DNA from: Bog-756 sp963734435 | GTDB taxonomy: Bacteria > Actinomycetota > Acidimicrobiia > Acidimicrobiales > RAAP-2 | NCBI GenBank assembly: GCA_963734435.1 | Contig: CAVTHA010000010.1 | Span: 248,001-312,000 of the forward strand | Direction of reading: 5' to 3' | DNA length: 64,000 nucleotides | Shown here: positions 50,668 through 58,990 of the stretch, piece after piece | How the letters are laid out: each line of letters opens with the position of its first letter | How positions within the stretch are numbered: position 1 is the stretch's first letter | Program-made: the position numbers and the translations under genes | The notes under the pieces: generated by a model | The model's input: the letters and a program-made list of their open reading frames with translations, nothing else | The model's database searches: none | Told to the model about the DNA's origin: nothing

Positions 50668-51217
50668 GTGTCTGAGGTATCGGGCCGTTACGCCGCTGTC
50701 GCCGCTGAAATTCACCAACCATGTCAGGGGGGTCCCGCCGGAGAGCTGGGACGCCGCATCTCCATGCCCCGATTGGACGGCTGAGGATGTGGTCGTCCAC
50801 GTGATCAACACCCACCGACGGGTTCTGGCTTCGCTGGACCAATCCGAACCCGAAGTGGTCGAGCCCGGGGCCGATCTCATGCCCCGTTGGCTCGCCGCCA
50901 GCCAGGGCGTCCGGACGGCGTTGGCCGACCCGACCCAGGCCACACGGACGATCGCCGGCATGTTCGGTGAACAGCCGTTCGAGAGCCTGGTCGGAAGACT
51001 GCTCTGCACAGACACGCTGATCCATACCTGGGACCTGGCCCGGGCCACCGGACAAGACGAATCGCTCGACCCCATCGCCGCCGGCAAGGCCATCGAGTTC
51101 CTGACGCCCCTCGATGAAGCCATCCGTCGCCCCGGGGGTTTTGGTCCGAGGATCGAACCGCCCCCCGAGGCAGACGCTCAGACCAGGCTGCTCAGTTTCG
51201 CTGGTCGAGCCGTCTGA
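50668..51217 (+). CDS. maleylpyruvate isomerase family protein, mycothiol-dependent type (one frameshift)
   Basis: GTG 50668 opens VSEVSGRYAAVAA, then a shift near 50700 leads to WDAASPCPDWTAEDVVVHVI (metal histidine in VVHV), HRRVLASLDQ, FGEQPFESLVGRLLCTDTLI and HTWDLARATGQDESLDP. DinB-like four-helix fold with TIGR03086-type motifs. These use mycothiol as cofactor or are of unknown function. About 180 residues, typical of the family. Confidence 0.82.
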
Positions 51218-51442
51218 CTCGCCCGGTCGGGACAAGATCTCCAACCCGGGTCCCAGCTAGCGGCAACCAGGCGGCGTCAAGACAAGACCGCCTGCCTCAA
51301 TGGCAGCGCGGTTGACAATACGTCCGGACGGCACGAGACTCGGTTCCGACAAACGTTCCCGGCGTGAAGTGACGACGTCGATGGAACTGGGCGATCTGGA
51401 ATGTGCGGCGCATGGCTGGCAGGGGGATCAGGGGGAGCTCAC

Positions 51443-52924
51443 ATGGGCAGAAGTAATGCAGCCGGCAAGGTTGCAATCGTCGGCGTTCTCGCGGCCGCAG
51501 CGGCATTGGTGGTGCCGATCACGCCCTCGGCGTGGGCCGCCAAGGGACCCTCAGCACCCACCTTTGCCAGCAAGAGCACAGCCAAGGGCAAGCAGGGAAA
51601 GCCGCTCGACTTCACCGTCAAGACCAAGGCCAATCCGACCGCGACCCTGTCGGTGACCTCGCCGCTGCCTCCCGGTGTGTCGTTCCATGACAACGGAAAC
51701 GGAACCGGTACCCTTTCCGACCCGACGCCCCTGGGCGGGACCTACACCATCGGCCTGCAGGCGACCAACACCACCAGTCAGGTCAACACCACGGACCAGA
51801 CGCTGACGCTGTCGGTGAAATCGAAGCTCCCGCTGATCCGTCACGTGTTCGTGATCATGCTCGAGAACAACGGCTACGCCGCCACGTTCGGCTCTCCCTC
51901 CGTTGATCCGTATCTGGCCACCACGCTGCCGAGTGAGGGCGCGCTCCTCAAGAACTACTACGGCATCGGCCACTTCTCCAACGACAACTACGCGGCCTTC
52001 ATCTCCGGGCAGCCCCCGAACACGGACAACCAGCTCGACTGCCTCGGCTCGGGTTATGCCAACTTCCCTCCCGCTGACGGTCAGGTCAACGGCATCCAGC
52101 AAGGCGCTGGTTGCGTGTTCCCCTCGGCGGTGAACACGCTGGCCAACCAGCTGGACAGCGACGGACTCACTTGGAAGGGCTACCAGGAGGACATGGGCAA
52201 CGACACGACCCGTGACGGGAGTGTCACCTGCAGCCATCCGGCAGTGGGCGGTCCCGACCCGACAACCGCGGCAGAACCGGCCGACGGGTACACCACCCGG
52301 CACGACCCGTTCATGTACTTCCACTCGATTATCGACAACACCAGCGAGTGCAACCACAATGTGGTGCCTCTGGGGGACACCAACGGCTCCATGCCCGCCG
52401 GGACCCCGGCGGGGGCGACCGGTCTGGCGACGGACCTTCAGTCGGTGGCCACCACCCCGAATTTCAGCTTCATCACCCCCAACCTGTGTGACGACGGACA
52501 CGACTATCCCTGTACGAACACCACCGGAGCCGGCCAGGGCGGCGGGTCGGCCGTGGCTGACACCGACAAGTGGCTCAAGACCTGGGTGCCGCTGATCACC
52601 TCGTCACCCGCCTTCAAGCAGGACGGACTGCTGGAGATCACCTTCGACGAGGCTGAGGACCCGACACTGGACACCACGGCGTGCTGCGGTGAGACGCCGG
52701 GGCCGGCGGCCGACAGTGGTGGCAACGGGATCAGCGGGCCCGGCGGTGGCGTGGTGGGGGCTGTCCTCCTCTCGCCCACCATCCCGGGAAACCTCGTGGT
52801 GACCAAGACGTCGTACAACCACTACTCGTCATTGGCATCGCTGGAGGACCTGTTCGGGCTGCCCCGCCTCGGCCAGGCACAGACGGTCACGACCACCTTC
52901 GACAAGCACATCTTCACCGGGTAG
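51443..52924 (+). CDS. secreted phosphoesterase family protein (PF04185-like) with N-terminal Ig-like domain
   Basis: 493 residues from ATG 51443 (AGGGGGAGC upstream). Sec signal: KVAIVGVLAAAAALVVPITP cut near SAWAA. An Ig-like putative-adhesion domain follows (GKPLDFTVKTKANPTATLSV, PLPPGVSFHDNGNGTGTLSD), then the alkaline-phosphatase-like hydrolase: HVFVIMLENNGYAATFG (metal/nucleophile region), YYGIGHFSNDNYAAFISGQP, LEITFDEAEDPTLD and SPTIPGNLVVTKTSYNHYSS. Related enzymes are acid phosphatases or phospholipases C. Ten bases before a second, Tat-dependent member, so a two-gene operon. Confidence 0.88.
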   Translation: MGRSNAAGKVAIVGVLAAAAALVVPITPSAWAAKGPSAPTFASKSTAKGKQGKPLDFTVKTKANPTATLSVTSPLPPGVSFHDNGNGTGTLSDPTPLGGTYTIGLQATNTTSQVNTTDQTLTLSVKSKLPLIRHVFVIMLENNGYAATFGSPSVDPYLATTLPSEGALLKNYYGIGHFSNDNYAAFISGQPPNTDNQLDCLGSGYANFPPADGQVNGIQQGAGCVFPSAVNTLANQLDSDGLTWKGYQEDMGNDTTRDGSVTCSHPAVGGPDPTTAAEPADGYTTRHDPFMYFHSIIDNTSECNHNVVPLGDTNGSMPAGTPAGATGLATDLQSVATTPNFSFITPNLCDDGHDYPCTNTTGAGQGGGSAVADTDKWLKTWVPLITSSPAFKQDGLLEITFDEAEDPTLDTTACCGETPGPAADSGGNGISGPGGGVVGAVLLSPTIPGNLVVTKTSYNHYSSLASLEDLFGLPRLGQAQTVTTTFDKHIFTG

Positions 52925-52933
52925 GAGGCGACA

Positions 52934-54331
52934 ATGAGAGAGGACGCGACAAGATCCGCGCTCGTGTCTCGGCGAGCGGTCCTGGGCGGCGCCGTGGCCG
53001 GCGCGGCGATCGGGCTCCTGCCCGGTAGCGCGGCCGCCGCCGGACGGTCGGTATCGAAGAGGATGAAGCCCGGGCCGGGAACACTCCCGAACCCGAGCGC
53101 TCTTCCCGGTACCGATCAACTGCCGCAGATCAAGAACATCGTGTGCGTGATGATGGAGAACCACTCCTACGACAACATGCTCGGGATGATGCAGGGACGA
53201 GGAGACGGGTACACCCTCGACGGCAGCGGCAATCCCACGGCATCCAACCCTTGGCCGAAGAATTCGACGGATCCGCCTCCGTTCAAGCACGCCGAAGTGC
53301 ACACGTTCCCTATGCCGAATCCGTGCCAGGAAGCCCACCAGCCGTTCAACACGTGGGAAGCGGCCCACGTCTCGTTCGCCGGGGGAAAGAACGACGGGTT
53401 CGTCAAGAGCCAGAGCGGACCGGTGTCGATGGGCTTCGTCCCGCCCGCCGTGATGCCCTTCACCAACTCGCTGGCGGCCACCTTCCCCGTCTGCGACCGC
53501 TACTTCTGCTCGGTGATGGCCCAGACCTATCCCAACCGTCGCTACCTCATGGGCGGCACGTCGCTCGGTCTCATCGTTGACACCCTCAACAGCGACAAGC
53601 CACCGAACGGCACCATCTTCGAGGCGCTCAACGCCTACAACATCTCGTGGCGGAACTACTTCTCGTCGCTCCCGTCGGTCCTCATCTGGACCTATCTCTC
53701 CGGCACCCCGGGCATCGGGTCCAACTTGGTCGGGATCAGCAACTTCTTCAGTGACGCCAAGGCGGGGACACTCCCGGCCTTCAGCCTGGTCGACCCGGAT
53801 TTCGGCAAGCAGTCCGAGGAGAACCCCCAGGACGTCCAGTTCGGCGACCAGTTCCTGGCCCAGGTGGTCAATGCGGTGATGTCCTCCCCCCAGTGGGCGA
53901 ACACCTTGTTGGTCTGGTGCTACGACGAGAGCGGTGGCTACTACGACCACGTCCCGCCCCCGAAGGCGGTGAAGCCCGACGCCGTGGCCCCGGTCCTCGC
54001 CCCCACCGACCACCCCGGGTCGTTCAACCGGTACGGTTTCCGGGTGCCGGCCGGTGTGGTGTCACCATATGCCCGACCGAACTACATCTCCCACGTCGTC
54101 CACGACCACACGTCGGTCCTCAAGCTGATCGAGACGAAGTGGAACCTCCCGGCGCTCACCTTCCGCGACTACTTCGCCGACAACCTGCTCGACAGCGTCG
54201 ACCTGGCCAGTCCCCCGGCCTTTCTGACCCCTCCCACCCTGGCTGCGGCCCTGGATCCGACCCTCGCCGACGGCTGTCTCATGACCGGGCCCGGGACGAT
54301 ACCGCCGCCCGCCTACGTGACGGCCACCTGA
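52934..54331 (+). CDS. Tat-exported phospholipase C / phosphoesterase
   Basis: 465 residues from ATG 52934 (GGAGGCGACA upstream). Twin-arginine signal VSRRAVLGGAVAGAAIGLLP. Catalytic domain of the bacterial phosphatidylcholine-hydrolysing PLC family: IKNIVCVMMENHSYDNMLGM (metal site and Asn/His), FPVCDRYFCSVMAQTYPNRR with the nucleophile region, LLVWCYDESGGYYDHVPPP and GFRVPAGVVSPYARPNYISH, HDHTSVLKLIETKWNLP. It would cleave phosphodiester bonds of phospholipids or other phosphodiesters outside the membrane. Phosphate-starvation control is usual for the family, but I see no pho box. Confidence 0.92.
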   Translation: MREDATRSALVSRRAVLGGAVAGAAIGLLPGSAAAAGRSVSKRMKPGPGTLPNPSALPGTDQLPQIKNIVCVMMENHSYDNMLGMMQGRGDGYTLDGSGNPTASNPWPKNSTDPPPFKHAEVHTFPMPNPCQEAHQPFNTWEAAHVSFAGGKNDGFVKSQSGPVSMGFVPPAVMPFTNSLAATFPVCDRYFCSVMAQTYPNRRYLMGGTSLGLIVDTLNSDKPPNGTIFEALNAYNISWRNYFSSLPSVLIWTYLSGTPGIGSNLVGISNFFSDAKAGTLPAFSLVDPDFGKQSEENPQDVQFGDQFLAQVVNAVMSSPQWANTLLVWCYDESGGYYDHVPPPKAVKPDAVAPVLAPTDHPGSFNRYGFRVPAGVVSPYARPNYISHVVHDHTSVLKLIETKWNLPALTFRDYFADNLLDSVDLASPPAFLTPPTLAAALDPTLADGCLMTGPGTIPPPAYVTAT

Positions 54332-54332
54332 T

Positions 54333-54689
54333 CTACTGGGCGACCCAGGCGATCGCCTGGTCCCGCCGGGCAAGCGGGAACACCTTCGTCTCCCCCGGGG
54401 TCATCCAGCCAAAAAGGTCGGTCAGACGGCTCACCCACTCGATGTCGGTCACCAAGGCGATGCGCTTCCAAACCCGAAGGTGCTCGAGGCCCAGCTTGAG
54501 GTCTTGCCACAGCGCCCCCCCGGACATGCCGTCGAAGGAGGTCATCTCGATCACGAATCGGACCTCACCGCTCTTGGCCGCCCGCTCGAGCGCCGGCAGC
54601 ACGACGTCGCGGTAGTCCTCGGCCTTCAGCTCGCCACTGGCTTCGAAACCGATGACACCCGGCGGAAGATCGTCCAGCTCCTTGATCAC
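54333..54689 (-). CDS. SpoIIAA/STAS-like protein
   Basis: 118 residues from ATG 54689, ATGA overlap with the upstream gene. SpoIIAA-like (PF11964-type) sequence: VIGFEASGELKAEDYRDVVL, EVRFVIEMTSFDGMSGGALW, KLGLEHLRVWKRIALVTDIE and FGWMTPGETKVFPLARRDQA. Such proteins are small cytosolic or membrane-peripheral modules of unknown role. Coupled to an alkylhydroperoxidase-type gene. Two bases separate its stop from the convergent phospholipase gene. Confidence 0.88.
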   Translation of the reverse strand: MIKELDDLPPGVIGFEASGELKAEDYRDVVLPALERAAKSGEVRFVIEMTSFDGMSGGALWQDLKLGLEHLRVWKRIALVTDIEWVSRLTDLFGWMTPGETKVFPLARRDQAIAWVAQ

Positions 54690-55177
54690 CGTTGGGCGAC
54701 ATCGGTCAGCGAGGTCTCCGTGATGCCCAGCACCCGAAGGGTCCGGCCCAGACCGAGGAACGCAGCCAGACAGATGGTGAGGTCGAGGATCTCCGGATCC
54801 GAGAACGATCGGCGCAGGCGATCGACGAACGCGTCGTCGATGCCCAGATGGTCAAGGGCAAAGCGCTCGGCGTACTCCATGGCCAGCCGCTCGTCCGCGC
54901 TGAACTCCTCTCCATCGTCGTGGCTGCCGATGTGGCCGTAGAAGTCCTCGCTGACCCCTCGGGCCTTGACGCTGTCGGCCCGGAAGGCCAGGCACACCGT
55001 GCAATCGTTGAGCTGGGCGATCCGCATGCGGGCCGCCTCCCGCACCCGGACGGAGAGGATGCTCTGGTTGTAGGCCGCGTCCACCAGCCGGTTGACCGCG
55101 GCACCCATCTCCGGCCGGAGGGACCACACCTGCACGGCGTCGCCACCCTCGCCATGGGGGATGTCCAGACGAGCCAT
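54686..55177 (-). CDS. carboxymuconolactone decarboxylase / AhpD-like protein
   Basis: 163 residues from ATG 55177 (MARLDIPHGEGGDAVQVWSL). The AhpD-type redox motif is in REAARMRIAQLNDCTVCLAF (CxxC) followed by HLGIDDAFVDRLRRSFSDPE and LDLTICLAAFLGLGRTLRVL. Reduces peroxides or handles thiol redox with a CxxC pair. Operon with the STAS-like gene. Confidence 0.9.
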   Translation of the reverse strand: MARLDIPHGEGGDAVQVWSLRPEMGAAVNRLVDAAYNQSILSVRVREAARMRIAQLNDCTVCLAFRADSVKARGVSEDFYGHIGSHDDGEEFSADERLAMEYAERFALDHLGIDDAFVDRLRRSFSDPEILDLTICLAAFLGLGRTLRVLGITETSLTDVAQR

Positions 55178-55233
55178 GGCTTGGGACTCTACGCCCGAAG
55201 ATGTCGGTCCGGCTACCCGTCGCCCGTCCCGGG

Positions 55234-55683
55234 CTACCGGAGGAGGAACACCGGGTGCCGATCGGCAACGGCGGCGAACTCCTCGTCCGACGATTCGGGA
55301 CCGACCCCTTCGAAGAACATCCCGACCTCGAAGCTCCATTTGCGGAGATAGGCCCGCAGGATGGGCACCCGTTCGGCCGGCGGGATCTCGGCCGCCGTGC
55401 GCTCCTGGCGGCGCCGTCCGAGGATCAGCACCAGGTGCCCGTCGGCGGCCCGGACGTTGCGCACCCATTCCGTCTCACCCCGAGCGGCCACCAGGTACTG
55501 CTCCGAGTCCAGGTCGAGCACGTTGACCGGGGTGTGGTGGGGCTGGCCTGATCGTCGCCCCCGGTGTTCGAGCACGCGTGAGCCCCGGACGCTGATCCCC
55601 AGCCGCATCAGGAGATTGAGGAACGGGTTCATGATGTTCCGGGTGAACCAATCTGGGCGCTGGTAGTGCGGGGTCTCTGGCAT
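55234..55683 (-). CDS. deazaflavin (F420)-dependent nitroreductase family protein
   Basis: 149 residues from ATG 55683 (GAGGAGGC upstream). Ddn/FDOR-type motifs: RGSRVLEHRGRRSGQPHHTP (deazaflavin-binding), VNVLDLDSEQYLVAARG, EWVRNVRAADGHLVLILGRR, and PILRAYLRKWSFEVGMFFEG. Uses reduced F420 to act on quinones, nitro compounds or lipids. The promoter facing it has TTGACA and CATGAT with a palindrome in the spacer, and a TetR gene diverges from it, so it is probably the regulated target. Confidence 0.9.
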   Translation of the reverse strand: MPETPHYQRPDWFTRNIMNPFLNLLMRLGISVRGSRVLEHRGRRSGQPHHTPVNVLDLDSEQYLVAARGETEWVRNVRAADGHLVLILGRRRQERTAAEIPPAERVPILRAYLRKWSFEVGMFFEGVGPESSDEEFAAVADRHPVFLLR

Positions 55684-55711
55684 GAGAGCCTCCTCTCGTT
55701 CTTGACTACCG

Positions 55712-55753
55712 ATCATGATCGAGAACAGTGTTCTTGTCAAGTACTTGTGTTCT
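55712..55753. promoter_or_regulatory. promoter of nitroreductase gene with TetR-type operator in the spacer
   Basis: Minus strand TTGACA (55740-55735), 17-base spacer, CATGAT (55717-55712). The spacer contains AGAACACTGTTCT (55734-55722), a perfect inverted repeat around one base. A CAAGTACTTG palindrome (55738-55747) and another TGTTCT half-site (55748-55753) adjoin it. The regulator gene diverges 28 bases further on. Confidence 0.68.
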
Positions 55754-55780
55754 CGGACCGGAACGACCAAACTGGGCCCC

Positions 55781-56491
55781 ATGTCCGCCCCCCGCTCGGC
55801 CCGGGACCGGGTCCGCCAGGAGCTGACCCGGGAGATCCTGGACGTCGCCCGCGCCCACCTGGCCCGGGACGGCGCCGGCGCCCTCTCGCTGCGGTCGATC
55901 GCCCGCCAGCTGGAGATGGCCCCTTCCGCGCTCTACCGGTACTTCTCGAGCCGCGACGACCTGCTCAGTGCCCTCATCCTCGACGCCTACGAGTCACTGG
56001 CCGACTGCGCCGAGCAGGCGTCCGACGCCGCCTTCGAACGCGGGGGCCACCTCGCCGGCGCCGGCATCTGGTCGGCCGTCCCCCGGTCCATGCGGGGCTG
56101 GGCCATCGACCACCCCCACGAATGGGGGCTCGTGTTCGGGTCCCCGGTGCCCGGCTACCAGGCGCCTCAGGCCACGGTCATCCCCTATGCCCGGTTGGCC
56201 GCCGCGCTGGTGAGGCCGGTGGTGGCGGTCCAGCGCGACGGCCGGTTGCACCCCTCCGGCCCGGCGGTTCAGCCCGACTCGCTGGCCGCCAGCCTCCGAC
56301 CGGTGGCCGAGGCCCTGCTCCCGGACGTGCCGACTGCCACCGTGGCCCACGCCCTCCAGGCCTGGGCCACCCTTATCGGGATCATCAGCCTCGAGGTCTT
56401 CGGCCACTGGCGGAACACCGTGCTCGAGCCGTCCGTCCTGTTCGACGAAGTCGTCGCCAACCTGGGACGCGACCTCGGTCTGGGCCACTGA
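55781..56491 (+). CDS. TetR family transcriptional regulator
   Basis: 236 residues from ATG 55781 (MSAPRSARDRVRQELTREIL). Helix-turn-helix GALSLRSIARQLEMAPSALY with RYFSSRDDLLSALILDAYES is typical of TetR. The C-terminal ligand domain has the TetR_C_13-like WAIDHPHEWGLVFGSPVPGY. Short intergenic region with palindromes toward the F420-type reductase suggests it represses that gene and itself until a ligand binds. Ligand unknown. Confidence 0.9.
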   Translation: MSAPRSARDRVRQELTREILDVARAHLARDGAGALSLRSIARQLEMAPSALYRYFSSRDDLLSALILDAYESLADCAEQASDAAFERGGHLAGAGIWSAVPRSMRGWAIDHPHEWGLVFGSPVPGYQAPQATVIPYARLAAALVRPVVAVQRDGRLHPSGPAVQPDSLAASLRPVAEALLPDVPTATVAHALQAWATLIGIISLEVFGHWRNTVLEPSVLFDEVVANLGRDLGLGH

Positions 56492-56515
56492 GAACTAAAA
56501 GGAGCGCACCGACCG

Positions 56516-57217
56516 TCAGTCCGGATCCGCGAGCCCCGTCTGGCGCACGGTGATGTTGAATCGCCCGGGTTCGAGCCCGACAGCACCCGGCGCCGTTCCG
56601 GGCAACACCTTCGGCACCCCGTGGTAGGCGCGCCGCGAGGCCCCGCCGAAGACGAAGAGGTCTCCTGATGCGAGCACGACGTCGGTCCACGGCCGCCCGC
56701 GCCCGGCGGGGGTTCCGAAGCGGAACACACAGCTGTCGCCCACGCTGAAGGAGACCACCGGAGCCGGGCTCGGCTCCTCCCGGTCGGCATGCGTACCCAT
56801 CCGCGCCCCGGGCCCGTACCAATTGACGAGGGCCACATCCGGTCGGTAGGCGGGGGTTCCCCGTTCGGACGGCGAAGGCGGCCCCGAGGCGGTGAGCGAA
56901 CCGTCGAGGGCCGCGGCAGCCTCCACCGCGTCACGGGCCAGGTCCCCGAGCCACTCCGGGAACGGGGCCACCGCCCGCCCGTCCCCGTCCTCCACCGACC
57001 TCGAGTAGCGGTAGGGGAACCAGTGCCATCCGAGGCAGGTGATCTGCACCGACATGGTGCCGCCCCGGGTTCGGGGGGCCCGGAACCCTCCGGCGGCCTC
57101 GCCCCACCGGCGGCACGACGCCACCAGGGCGCGTTGGCGGTCGAGCTCCAGCCAGCCGGCCAGGTGGACGGCACCGGCGGCCACCGTCCGGTGCCCACGG
57201 GGGAACAGCTCGTACAC
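56516..57217 (-). CDS. alkB: AlkB-type 2-oxoglutarate/Fe(II) DNA dealkylation oxygenase
   Basis: 233 residues from ATG 57217 (MYELFPRGHRTVAAGAVHLA). Jelly-roll iron site: HxD in GARMGTHADREEPSPAPVVS, distal His in GASRRAYHGVPKV, and 2-oxoglutarate arginine in RFNITVRQTG; RPDVALVNWYGPG precedes it as in E. coli AlkB (NxY). Removes methyl groups from 1-meA and 3-meC. Divergent from nothing; downstream of a gene cluster on the same strand. Confidence 0.9.
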   Translation of the reverse strand: MYELFPRGHRTVAAGAVHLAGWLELDRQRALVASCRRWGEAAGGFRAPRTRGGTMSVQITCLGWHWFPYRYSRSVEDGDGRAVAPFPEWLGDLARDAVEAAAALDGSLTASGPPSPSERGTPAYRPDVALVNWYGPGARMGTHADREEPSPAPVVSFSVGDSCVFRFGTPAGRGRPWTDVVLASGDLFVFGGASRRAYHGVPKVLPGTAPGAVGLEPGRFNITVRQTGLADPD

Positions 57218-57236
57218 GGGGCCCCTCCGGACCTGT

Positions 57237-57761
57237 TCAGGCCGGGTCGGCGGGGTCCTGCTTGGCCAGCCACCGGAGCCGGGCCGCCCGGGCGTCCCAC
57301 GAGTAGACCACAGCCGTCCCGGCCAGACGGTCGTGGAGGGCGCGGCGGTGGCGGTTGGTGAGGATGCCCAGGAATCCGAGGCCGAGGAGGAGGAAGCTCA
57401 GCGGGAGCGCCAGCGTGCGCACGACGGCCTGGCGGGGACCGATGGCCGACCCCTCGGCCGAGACCACCCGGATGCCGAGCACGGCCATGCCGATGGTCCG
57501 GCCGCTGAGCGCCCATTGGTAGGCGAAGTAGAGGAACTCCCAGACCACGGCGGCGACCAGCGAGGCGATCTGGTAGTTGGTGAGCGTGAACTTGTGGCCC
57601 GTCACCAACTGGACCGAGAACGCCAGCGCCGCGGCTCCGAGGGTGAACAGGCCCCACGAGGCCCCGACATCGGCGGCGAACGCCACCAGGCGGGTGACTG
57701 CGCCGGCATAGTGGCCCTGGCGACCTTCGACCGGCTTGACTGCCACTCCGGCGGCCATCAT
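57237..57761 (-). CDS. RDD family membrane protein
   Basis: 174 residues from ATG 57761 (MMAAGVAVKPVEGRQGHYAG), ATGA overlap with the upstream repeat protein. RDD family layout: AGAVTRLVAFAADVGASWGL (RxxAxxxD as the RDD motif), membrane helices, WALSGRTIGMAVLGIRVVSA and RHRRALHDRLAGTAVVYSWD. Unknown transport or structural role. It is paired here with a protein of nonapeptide repeats. Confidence 0.88.
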   Translation of the reverse strand: MMAAGVAVKPVEGRQGHYAGAVTRLVAFAADVGASWGLFTLGAAALAFSVQLVTGHKFTLTNYQIASLVAAVVWEFLYFAYQWALSGRTIGMAVLGIRVVSAEGSAIGPRQAVVRTLALPLSFLLLGLGFLGILTNRHRRALHDRLAGTAVVYSWDARAARLRWLAKQDPADPA

Positions 57762-58249
57762 CGACCGTCGGCGGCGGAAGTGGGAACGGGCGGGAGCCCG
57801 GCCGGCCGCACCAGGGCGGCGGGGCCGAGCGGTAGGTCTTCGGACCGGCGCCGGAGGATGCGGTTGACCCACCGGGCGATGAAGTCGTCGAGACCCACTG
57901 CTTGGGCCCGGACCAGGTCGAGCACCTCCGAGGCCACACCGGTGGTGGAGCGGGCGATGATCGACCCGAGCTCGGTCTGCTCCATCAGGGCGTCGATGTC
58001 GATCCGCTGGACGATCTTCTCGACGTCGACCCGCTCGATGATCTTCTCGACATCGACCCGATCGATGAGACGCTCGACGTCGACCCGGTTGACCACGGCG
58101 TCCACGTCCACACGGGCGACCACCGAGTCGACATCGATGCGGTCGAGCAGCGCATCCATGTCGATGGCCTCCATCACCAGGCTGACCACCCGCTCGGCGA
58201 CGGCCTGGGCCACGTGCTCGATTCGAGCGCTGCCGGGGACGGGGCTCAT
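57758..58249 (-). CDS. nonapeptide-repeat protein (DVDxVVxRV) coupled to RDD protein
   Basis: 163 residues from ATG 58249 (MSPVPGSARIEHVAQAVAER). The centre is six to seven copies of a 9-residue unit: DVDSVVARV, DVDAVVNRV, DVERLIDRV, DVEKIIERV, DVEKIVQRI, DIDALMEQT, preceded by DMDALLDRI. The register (acidic positions 1 and 3, hydrophobic 5/6/9, basic 8) would form an amphipathic solenoid or helix. The C-terminus VLDLVRAQAVGLDDFIARWV is followed by a Pro-rich tail. I know this type only as an uncharacterised actinobacterial partner of RDD proteins; coupling by ATGA here supports a joint function. Confidence 0.8.
   Translation of the reverse strand: MSPVPGSARIEHVAQAVAERVVSLVMEAIDMDALLDRIDVDSVVARVDVDAVVNRVDVERLIDRVDVEKIIERVDVEKIVQRIDIDALMEQTELGSIIARSTTGVASEVLDLVRAQAVGLDDFIARWVNRILRRRSEDLPLGPAALVRPAGLPPVPTSAADGR
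57995..58175 (-). repeat. 27-bp coding repeats
   Basis: A 27-base unit with GACGTCGAC core recurs head to tail about seven times, coding the nonapeptide repeat. Confidence 0.8.
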
Positions 58250-58354
58250 CCGGGCCGCTCCACCCTCTCGGGGTCCATGGCCACAGCTTCGCATCGGAGC
58301 CGCGCCCGATCAGGGACGGTGGCCGGCCCGGGTGCGGCCTCCGGGCGGGACGGA

Positions 58355-58817
58355 CTACCCCGCCGACGGTTGCTTCGAGCGCGGCGAGGGCCCGATCGGC
58401 GTGCACGTTCATGCGGACTTCGCTCTTGATCACGTCGATGACCTCGAGGTCCGGGCCGATCACGAAGGTGGTCCGCTTGGTCGGCGACAGCGCCGTGAAC
58501 CGCCGCCGCACCCCGAACTGGGTGGCGACCGCACCATCGGGATCGGACAGGAGGGGATAGTCGAACGAATGCTTGTCGGAGAACCGCTTCTGCTTCTCCA
58601 CCTGATCGGCGCTGATGCCGACCCGTTGTGCCCCCACTGCCTCGAACTCCGCCTTCATGTCGCGGAAATGACAGCTCTCGGCGGTGCAGCCCGGGGTCAT
58701 GGCGGCGGGATAGAAGAACAGCACGACCGGGCCGTTGGCCGCCAGCTCGCTCAACCGCCTCGGTGTGCCGTCCTCGTCCGGCAACTCGAAGTCTGGCGCC
58801 TGGTCCCCCGGTTGCAT
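58355..58817 (-). CDS. bcp: thioredoxin-dependent thiol peroxidase (Bcp/PrxQ)
   Basis: About 153 residues from ATG 58817 (MQPGDQAPDFELPDEDGTPR). Peroxidatic cysteine in FFYPAAMTPGCTAESCHFRD (TxxC) with the resolving cysteine five residues on, then FDYPLLSDPDGAVATQFGV and TTFVIGPDLEVIDVIKSEV. As printed, the frame runs on without a stop to 57237; removing one G from the GGGG at 58358-58361 gives TAG right after EATVGG, the expected end. Detoxifies hydroperoxides with thioredoxin. Confidence 0.88.
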
Positions 58818-58990
58818 CCCCTGAGGCTACCAATGTGGCGCGGCGACCGACCGGGACGCCGCCGCCGGGCCGATCGGGACCGCGGGCAGGTCGACATAAA
58901 CTGGCGGCACCGGGTGCGCCATCCACCCGGTCCGCCTTGCTCGGGCGGCATCACGACGCCACCAGACCGACCAGACGGGATGATCGCTCC

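Noticed and set aside
49432..51123. 563-residue version of the amidase starting at 51123
   Set aside because: The extra 188 residues are antisense to the maleylpyruvate isomerase family gene and carry no membrane or domain signal; ATG 50559 precedes the natural basic and helix start.
55722..55753. KstR-type site at the TetR/nitroreductase promoter
   Set aside because: AGAACACTGTTCT has one centre base and a different half-site spacing from TnnAACnnGTTnnA, so I treat it as the local TetR operator.
57237..58817. Apparent Bcp-RDD fusion protein
   Set aside because: The connecting 180 residues read antisense-frame through the nonapeptide-repeat gene and are low complexity; deleting one G at 58358-58361 gives the expected Bcp stop.
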